Part shown: piece after piece, positions 58,745 through 64,000 of the stretch
Layout of the letters: every line of letters starts with the position of its first letter
Position numbering within the stretch: position 1 is the stretch's first letter
Assembly: GCF_034262375.1 (NCBI RefSeq)
Contig: NZ_CP139558.1
Location: 3,038,001-3,102,000 of the forward strand
Direction: 5' to 3'
Length of the DNA: 64,000 nt
Origin: Mucilaginibacter sabulilitoris
GTDB lineage: Bacteria > Bacteroidota > Bacteroidia > Sphingobacteriales > Sphingobacteriaceae
Program-made: the position numbers and the translations under genes
Notes under the pieces: model-generated
The model's database searches: none
What the model saw: only the letters and a program-made list of their open reading frames with translations
What the model was told of the DNA's origin: nothing

Positions 58745-58906
58745 TCAAGTGTTTTTGATTCGCTTAGACACTTTATATGGCCTCATCTTTAATTGTACTA
58801 TGATTACCCATATCATTAAAAGCAGGAGAGAATAAAATGCAATATTCTGCAGCATATTTCCAACGCTGAAATAGTCGCTTATAAAATGTAGTGCTTTAAC
58901 CAGCAT
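58745..58906 (-). CDS. 53-residue single-span membrane protein
   Basis: An ATG at 58906 opens 53 codons (MLVKALHFISDYFSVGNMLQ, then a hydrophobic span NIAFYSLLLLMIWVIIVQLK and a basic tail MRPYKVSKRIKNT) ending in TGA at 58745. A -7 box TATATTTG (58938-58931, minus strand) and TTTG (58959-58956) 17 bases further upstream place a promoter about 20 bases before the start. The positive-inside tail and the promoter support a real small gene. The function is unknown. About 135 bp separate it from the GNAT gene. Confidence 0.6.
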   Translation of the reverse strand: MLVKALHFISDYFSVGNMLQNIAFYSLLLLMIWVIIVQLKMRPYKVSKRIKNT

Positions 58907-58930
58907 GCTATTTTAATGGGGTAAAGTATA

Positions 58931-58959
58931 CAAATATACATAATAAACTGTTTTACAAA
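58931..58959 (-). promoter_or_regulatory. Promoter of the 53-residue membrane protein gene
   Basis: Minus-strand TATATTTG at 58938-58931 and TTTG at 58959-58956, spacer 17. The expected start point is near 58926, about 20 bases before the ATG at 58906. Confidence 0.55.
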
Positions 58960-59078
58960 CATTTGTGTATTAAATAATAAATATTGGTGTGTTTTAATGA
59001 AATAGTCCATATTATACAAGTTGTGTTACCTTGTAAAAAGGCCAACTTATCGTCTGATTAATAGTTAAGGGCGATAAA

Positions 59079-59780
59079 TTAATGATTATGCTTCTTGTGG
59101 ATGTCTTTTACAAGGCATAATTTTTTGATGTCGACAATCTTAATAATAAAAGGAGCGTATTTAAGCCGACTGCCAATCATTTCGGTGGTATTATCAGAGT
59201 GGGCAACTACTTCGTCGGCATTGTCGCCTGCCAGCAGCCGTTTGTACATGCGATATTCACCCCATTCTATGTAGTATACTTCGCCGGGCAGTATTTTTTT
59301 ATCATGTATTACTTTAAGAGCCACCCAGCAGCCGTTTTCGAGATAAGGGTACATAGAATGCCCCCAAACAGGCAATGCAAAATCACAATCCTCAATTCCC
59401 GGAAAGTTCATACGGCCAACCGGCATAGAATCATTAATATCATTATATACTTCTACGCCAGAGGCAGTAGCTGAAATTTCATACATCGGAATACCAGCTT
59501 CTGCTTTATTTGTTGTAGTATTTTCTTGATTTATGCTTGTATTTTTGCCATCAATTAGATCGCTGTATTTTTCTTTAAATATTCTAAGTTTTTCCGGATC
59601 GATGTTTTGTCTGCTCTTTATAATTTCGGTAATTGAGCTTGGCGAATTAAAACCTAGTACCTCTGCCAGTTGTGCATTTCCGGTAAAGGCTTTTCCCTTC
59701 AGTTGATTGTAAAGTATAATAAATTCCAGTGTCTCGGGACGAATGATCTTGATTTTATTTGATTTCGGGGCTTCATTCAT
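59079..59780 (-). CDS. LexA/CI-like S24 peptidase transcription repressor
   Basis: 233 residues. The N-terminal helix-turn-helix (KAFTGNAQLAEVLGFNSPSS, then ITEIIKSRQNIDPEKLRIFK, about 30-75) is joined by an Asn/Thr-rich linker to an S24 domain with the serine in WGHSMYP (about residue 145) and the lysine in YRMYKRLL (about 180), the catalytic pair of self-cleaving repressors. It is divergent from a small gene at 59934. It is probably a stress or prophage-type regulator; no nearby phage genes are intact. Confidence 0.9.
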   Translation of the reverse strand: MNEAPKSNKIKIIRPETLEFIILYNQLKGKAFTGNAQLAEVLGFNSPSSITEIIKSRQNIDPEKLRIFKEKYSDLIDGKNTSINQENTTTNKAEAGIPMYEISATASGVEVYNDINDSMPVGRMNFPGIEDCDFALPVWGHSMYPYLENGCWVALKVIHDKKILPGEVYYIEWGEYRMYKRLLAGDNADEVVAHSDNTTEMIGSRLKYAPFIIKIVDIKKLCLVKDIHKKHNH

Positions 59781-59933
59781 GATGAAATTTATTTAAAGTT
59801 TATTCTTGATTGCAATAAAGATATTTCTGTGTGCTTGTCTTGTTGATTTTACTAAAATAGCACTTATTTTGATAAGATCAAACTTTTTTAATACAGAATA
59901 TAAAGAATATGTATTACAGAAATAAGCTAAATC

Positions 59934-60128
59934 ATGTACATAGCTTACTCCGCTTTAAACGCACAACAATCTGCAAATGACGCTGATGATCATAACAGCA
60001 ATACAATCCTGGCAAATCATGAACCGCTGCTGCGTTACCAGGCCTATCAGGCAACAGTTAGAAAGTATAGTAAAGAAATTGAAGCGATACAGAAATATCT
60101 GCCTGACTGGATGTCGGCTTTCAGATAG
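59934..60128 (+). CDS. Small hypothetical protein divergent from the S24 repressor
   Basis: 64 residues from ATG 59934, hydrophilic and helical (LLRYQAYQATVRKYSKEIEA, then IQKYLPDWMSAFR). The 153-bp divergent gap to the repressor gene is a natural operator region, so it may be repressor-controlled. The family is not recognised. The gene at 60186 follows by 57 bp. Confidence 0.6.
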   Translation: MYIAYSALNAQQSANDADDHNSNTILANHEPLLRYQAYQATVRKYSKEIEAIQKYLPDWMSAFR

Positions 60129-60185
60129 CACATGCTAAACACCTTAGTAGTAAACAAGGCTTACAACACTTAAAAATCAAATACA

Positions 60186-60599
60186 ATGATAAAAATTGCA
60201 CAAAAATTAAAAGATCAATTATGGTGGCTCATCATTTCTGTAGATTATGATTACAGCCGCATAGCCATTGCCGACCATGACCTTACTGATGAAACACTTA
60301 CCCTTTGGCTGGAAGACAAGCATGATTTCAAAAACTCACTTGATGAATGCCTGCAGCTTGATATTAAAGCGCGGGAGTTTGCCAAAATAATAAAAGCGGA
60401 AAATTTTAACAGTTATGAGGGTAGTAAAATGCATCCTACCAAAAACTTCGTATATAAAGCCCGTATTGAAATAAATGCGCCTTTAAAGTGGTACCAGGAA
60501 GATGCCGTGGTAATTGAGCAGCAGTGGGCGAGGGAGGCAGTTTTAAAAACTATCCTTGCGCAACTGGTAGAAACGGAAGCTGCGTGTACTTATGAATAA
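60186..60599 (+). CDS. Hypothetical protein
   Basis: 137 residues starting MIKIAQKLKDQLWWLIISVD. It has an alternating strand pattern and many acidic residues (DHDLTDETLTLWLEDKHDFK), with no signal peptide or known motif. It is on the same strand as the small gene upstream, and ends before a hairpin terminator at 60664. The function is unknown. Confidence 0.7.
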   Translation: MIKIAQKLKDQLWWLIISVDYDYSRIAIADHDLTDETLTLWLEDKHDFKNSLDECLQLDIKAREFAKIIKAENFNSYEGSKMHPTKNFVYKARIEINAPLKWYQEDAVVIEQQWAREAVLKTILAQLVETEAACTYE

Positions 60600-60663
60600 G
60601 TTCTTTTTGTCGCTTGATGGTATGTCAAATGGCATATTATTCATTTATTTATCTTCAAGAAAT

Positions 60664-60697
60664 CTGTGTCATTGTAAGCAATAAAGCAATGACACAG
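60664..60697. terminator. 11-bp hairpin between convergent genes
   Basis: CTGTGTCATTG (60664-60674) and CAATGACACAG (60687-60697), 12-base loop, followed by AGGCTTTTC. It lies between the genes ending at 60599 and 60722. Confidence 0.65.
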
Positions 60698-60721
60698 AGG
60701 CTTTTCAATAATTTAGTATTG

Positions 60722-61060
60722 TTATTTCACTTTTACCTGCTGCTTTTCTGGTTGTTCAATCTCAACAAGTTCCTCCACCTCGCTAACAGCCTCAGCAGGT
60801 TGGCTGGCATAGTTAAGCTTGCGGAAACGCCATTGTGCAAAAGCCGGTTCCTGGAAACGATTAATCAGTTTAAAAAATTTGGGAAAGTTATGTACCTCAT
60901 CCAGCAATATACCGGGTACAATGCCATTGTTATCCAATATCTCGCGAATGGTATATTCCTTATCTTTAGTAATCCATATTTCGAAATCCCTTTTTATCTC
61001 TTCACTTTTTTCCGGATCTATCCTGTCATCAATGCAAATTACCTTGTCTCCTGGTTTCAT
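60722..61060 (-). CDS. Hypothetical protein with KOW/SH3-like N-terminus
   Basis: 112 residues starting MKPGDKVICIDDRIDPEKSE, a short beta-barrel-like opening, then KEYTIREILDNNGIVPGILL and EFAQWRFRKLNYA-type sequence, and a charged P/E/Q/K-rich tail (EVEELVEIEQPEKQQVKVK). Similar small proteins occur in Bacteroidota as conserved hypotheticals near phage or replication genes. No function is assigned. It is convergent with the 60186 gene. Confidence 0.72.
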   Translation of the reverse strand: MKPGDKVICIDDRIDPEKSEEIKRDFEIWITKDKEYTIREILDNNGIVPGILLDEVHNFPKFFKLINRFQEPAFAQWRFRKLNYASQPAEAVSEVEELVEIEQPEKQQVKVK

Positions 61061-61316
61061 AATAGTAAACGCTATAAGGGTTAAAAGCCGTAATACTTTA
61101 CAAAGTACCGCTTTTTATACCGGAATTTAAAAATCATCCTCGTGAAATATTTTCTGATAATTGACCGGTATAGCATTATTAATTGTAAAACTTTAAAATG
61201 CAACAACATAGGTTATCTCTGATAATGTTGATTGATTCTGAAAAATTTAAAACCCTGGCGCAACTTCGGTGTTAAAAATGTCGTAATAACATATATACAA
61301 AACATTAGCAGCAGTC

Positions 61317-61628
61317 ATGGATTATTTTTACTTGTTTTTAGCTATGGGATTGATAGTAGTATATCTGATTTTAAGATTTGATGAGCAGCAGCGTCGTAAG
61401 GTAAGTACTATGTTAAAACAAACCAGTGACGTGCAGCCGTTATTAATGATGCAAAGTTTAGGTCTTAAGCTGAATAGAATAAATGAAGCTTTGAAGAGTG
61501 CCCCGGAAGGAGACGAGATACAGAATAAGCTGAGTAGAATAACCACCGAGTACAATTCCGGCCATATTAACATGCAAACCTATAACAAGCAACTAAATGA
61601 CTTATTGCAAATGGTAGAAGCAAGATGA
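61317..61628 (+). CDS. Single-span membrane protein, paralog of the 57493 gene
   Basis: 103 residues with an N-terminal span (FYLFLAMGLIVVYLILRF, about 3-20) and a helical tail ending LSRITTEYNSGHINMQTYNK. The architecture and last 25 residues match the protein encoded at 57493-57846. A 60-bp gap precedes the HTH gene at 61690 on the same strand. Confidence 0.72.
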   Translation: MDYFYLFLAMGLIVVYLILRFDEQQRRKVSTMLKQTSDVQPLLMMQSLGLKLNRINEALKSAPEGDEIQNKLSRITTEYNSGHINMQTYNKQLNDLLQMVEAR

Positions 61629-61689
61629 TCTTTTAAAAAGGAAATAAATATTTGCCAAATAAACAAATTGTTTATTATTGCAGTCATAT

Positions 61690-62049
61690 ATGTCTGACGA
61701 AGCTATAATAAAACGGTTAAAGGTAATTGTAAAGGAATACGGCGGTCAGCTGGGCCTTGCAGGGGCTATTGGCGTAGACCAGGGTTTCATCAGTAAAGTG
61801 ATCAATCAGAAGCAGGATATTAGTTATTATTTAATCCGCAAACTCTGTTTCCAGCTTAAATATTCGCCTGAATGGCTCATTTTAGGAACAGGCGAGAAAA
61901 AAATAGATAAACCGGAATCGGCCAAATTGATTACTGAGATTCAAATGATGCGTACCGAAGTAGATATTTTGCACGCCCGTATGCGTGCCTACGAAATTGA
62001 GATCAAAGAGCTGCGCGATCAATTACATCTGGATAAAAAAGCCGGATAA
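61690..62049 (+). CDS. Phage-repressor-like HTH protein with coiled-coil tail
   Basis: 119 residues from ATG 61690 (a TTG at 61678 is also in frame). A Cro/CI-type HTH (YGGQLGLAGAIGVDQGFISK, then VINQKQDISYYLIRKLCFQL, about 15-60) with the W-L/I-L-G-T-G motif (PEWLILGTGEKK) frequent in Bacteroidota HTH proteins. The tail (LITEIQMMRTEVDILHARMR and on) is a coiled coil. It ends 3 bp before the convergent TPR gene. Target unknown. Confidence 0.85.
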   Translation: MSDEAIIKRLKVIVKEYGGQLGLAGAIGVDQGFISKVINQKQDISYYLIRKLCFQLKYSPEWLILGTGEKKIDKPESAKLITEIQMMRTEVDILHARMRAYEIEIKELRDQLHLDKKAG

Positions 62050-62052
62050 GTT

Positions 62053-64000
62053 TTATTTACAATAACGGTCCGCCACCATAGGAGCGTTTTTTGATCCCAG
62101 TTCAATAGCCTTAGCAAAATCGGTACAAGCGCCATTTTTTTCATTTAGGGCTATTTTTGCAAGCCCGCGTTGCAGGTAGGCATCAGCGTATTTAGGGTTT
62201 AAATTCATGGCCGTGTTGCAATCACTAAGCGCATCCGCCGCATCATTAATGCTTGTTTTTAAAGCTGCCAAATCGGTATAAATATATACGCCTTCACCAA
62301 ATTTAAGCGCGTTATCAAAATCATCAGTAGCTCCCTGTTCGTCGCCAAGCTTGGTTTTGGCAAAACTGCTGTGGGCATAAGCCCTGGCATTATTAGCGTT
62401 TATGTAAACTGCATTATGAAAATCATCGGCTGCTCCGGCATAATCTTTAAGCGCCAGTTTTACATCGCCCCTAAATAAAAAGGTTTCATCGTTAGAGAAA
62501 ATAGAAACCGCCTTATCCAGGTCAGACATAGCGGCTTTATAATTTTTTAATCTTGCCTGAATGTGTCCGCGGTTTTGATAAAGTACCGCCGAGGTGTCAG
62601 ATGCGGAATCAACTTTAATAGCCGCGTTAAAATCAGCGAGGGCTCCGGCGTTGTCTTCAAAGCCAGCTTTGCTTAAGCCACGTTTTAATAGCAGAGCTAT
62701 ATTTTTAGGGTCTTTGGAAATACCGGTATCATAATCGGCCATAGCTCCTTTGTTATCGCCCGTTGCCGCTTTTGCCTCACCTCTGAAAAGATAGAAGTTT
62801 GAATTTGCAGGGTCTAACGCAATGGCGCTAGTAAACAGTTGCACCCCTTTGCCGGTATATTTAAAAAAGTTAGAAACTTTTCCCAAACGCAAGTAAGCAT
62901 CCTGGCGTTGCGGTGAGAGCTCTATCAGTTTTTCAAAGTCCTTCACCGCGCCGGCCGGGTCATTTATTTTATCTTTTTCGATTCCCCGGTTTAAATAAGC
63001 ATAAGTGTAATGCGGATTTACCTGGATAGCTGTTGTATAGTCACGAATTGCTGCTTGCCTGTTGCCAAGGTTACGGTAAGCATCACCACGTACAAGGTAG
63101 GCTTCATCATTTTTATTATTAATATTAATGGCCAGTGTCAAATCGGCTATTACGCCTGCGGTATCTTTTAGCGCCATTTTCGCTTTACTTCGACTGATAT
63201 AAGCCTTCAGACTCTTTGGGCTTAGCATTATAGCTGTGTCGGCATCAAGTTTGGCGCCCTGGCTATCATTCAATTCCAGTTTAACAGATGACCGGTTTTG
63301 ATATGTTTCCGGATTTTTGGAGTCAAGCGCTATGGAGCGGTTCAGATCGTCTATTGCTCCAGTATAATCTTTCAGGTTGCTCTTTACAAGGCCTCGGTAC
63401 AAATACAAATCGGCCTTTGCCGGAAGTTGGGCAATAGCCTTATTAAAATACTCAAGTGCCCCCTTACTGTCGCCTATTTTATTTTCAGCGTTGGCCAAAT
63501 AAAAAAACAGGTTTTTTAGGTTAGGGTTTATTGCAGCAGCTTTTTTATAATCGTCAACGGCTCCTTTAAAATCGTTAAGGTTACCGCGGGTGTTCCCCCT
63601 GTAAAAATAAGCTTCTGCATTTTGTGGATCTAATGATAACGCGGTAGTGTAATCGGCCAAAGCTCCATGATCATCATTCAGGCTCCCTTTTGAACCGGCA
63701 CGATATCTGTATAATTCACTCTCTTGAGGGTTAAGCTTAATTGCCGCATTGTAGTCGCTGATAGCCGCTGTAAAATCGCCCTTATTGTTTTGTGCCAACC
63801 CTCTGAATTCATATAACTCTGCATCTTTTGGAGTAAATTTTAAGGCAGTGGTAAAATCGACAATAGCGCCGGCATAATCTTCAATATTTGATTTTGCATT
63901 ACCGCGGTATTGGTACATCTTAACATTTTGGGGTTCAAGCGCAATGGCTTTGTTAAAATCCTCAATGGCATTATGATAGTCACTTATGTTACTCTCAGCG
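62053..64000 (-). CDS. Large TPR-repeat protein (5' end beyond the window)
   Basis: At least 648 residues composed of about 19 tandem 34-residue tetratricopeptide repeats with the pattern Y-x-x-R-G-x-x-K-x-x-L-x-D-x-x-G-A-x-x-D-(F/Y)-x-x-A-I-x-L-(N/D)-P. The frame is open from 63918 to base 64000 (AESNISDYHNAIEDFNKAIA), so the Met at 63918 is internal and the gene starts outside. It ends KNAPMVADRYCK. A protein-interaction scaffold is likely. Repeats are diverged enough that a recent duplication is not evident. Confidence 0.92.
   Translation of the reverse strand, partial: AESNISDYHNAIEDFNKAIALEPQNVKMYQYRGNAKSNIEDYAGAIVDFTTALKFTPKDAELYEFRGLAQNNKGDFTAAISDYNAAIKLNPQESELYRYRAGSKGSLNDDHGALADYTTALSLDPQNAEAYFYRGNTRGNLNDFKGAVDDYKKAAAINPNLKNLFFYLANAENKIGDSKGALEYFNKAIAQLPAKADLYLYRGLVKSNLKDYTGAIDDLNRSIALDSKNPETYQNRSSVKLELNDSQGAKLDADTAIMLSPKSLKAYISRSKAKMALKDTAGVIADLTLAININNKNDEAYLVRGDAYRNLGNRQAAIRDYTTAIQVNPHYTYAYLNRGIEKDKINDPAGAVKDFEKLIELSPQRQDAYLRLGKVSNFFKYTGKGVQLFTSAIALDPANSNFYLFRGEAKAATGDNKGAMADYDTGISKDPKNIALLLKRGLSKAGFEDNAGALADFNAAIKVDSASDTSAVLYQNRGHIQARLKNYKAAMSDLDKAVSIFSNDETFLFRGDVKLALKDYAGAADDFHNAVYINANNARAYAHSSFAKTKLGDEQGATDDFDNALKFGEGVYIYTDLAALKTSINDAADALSDCNTAMNLNPKYADAYLQRGLAKIALNEKNGACTDFAKAIELGSKNAPMVADRYCK

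Noticed and set aside
60614..61084. 156-codon plus-strand hydrophobic gene
   Set aside because: It is the complement of the better supported minus-strand gene at 60722-61060 and reads as random hydrophobic sequence.

Overview
The window comes from a Bacteroidota genome, most likely a Sphingobacteriaceae member of the Mucilaginibacter/Pedobacter type. The evidence is CTnDOT-style Tra proteins (TraE, F, G, J, K, M and N families), a SusC/SusD pair, RteC, TAnnTTTG/TTTG promoter boxes and RHS/JAB toxin remnants. Genus is inferred from protein style only.

Positions 1 to about 50330 read as one integrative conjugative element (ICE) whose left end lies outside the window. From left to right it holds: two small paralogs, the coupling protein MobC, a DNA methylase, a ~1845-residue methylase-helicase, then the transfer operon on the minus strand (traN, M, L-position, K, J, four secreted VirB5/TraI-position proteins, G, F, two traE, small genes, parA-like traA), the relaxase mobB, a ten-unit 15-bp repeat array, mobA, a hairpin-rich oriT candidate and a primase-like gene. 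A nested module (25321-31155), bounded by 77-bp inverted repeats, carries two overlapping tyrosine recombinases, an ATPase, an autoregulated XRE repressor, and a beheaded RHS-JAB toxin with a candidate immunity gene.

The cargo (31348-46937) is the most unusual part. An alpha-oxoamine synthase and a TetR regulator are followed by a hypothetical gene, two XRE regulators, SusC/SusD, a TlpA-like thioredoxin, a small exported peptide, a MauE-like protein, a lyase-kinase-cyclase enzyme of the class III/IV lanthipeptide (LanKC) type, a Crp/Fnr regulator and an unknown helical protein. A palindrome of 11-bp arms with a 2-bp centre occurs four times in front of these units. It suggests one regulon, perhaps controlled by the TetR protein in response to a small molecule made by the synthase. 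The ICE end follows with an alpha-CTD-like gene, a large nested inverted repeat, rteC, an excisionase-like gene and an IntDOT-like integrase facing the 3' end of tRNA-Lys(UUU).

From 50404 on the sequence looks chromosomal: a beta-propeller protein, two tRNA-Leu genes, a decayed prophage (terminase pieces with two frameshifts), an Xre-RES toxin-antitoxin pair with a 30-bp palindromic operator, a BamA/TamA-like protein, a lipoprotein, an RRM protein, GNAT, an S24 repressor, several small hypothetical genes (one of 53 residues), and a TPR protein that runs off the right edge.
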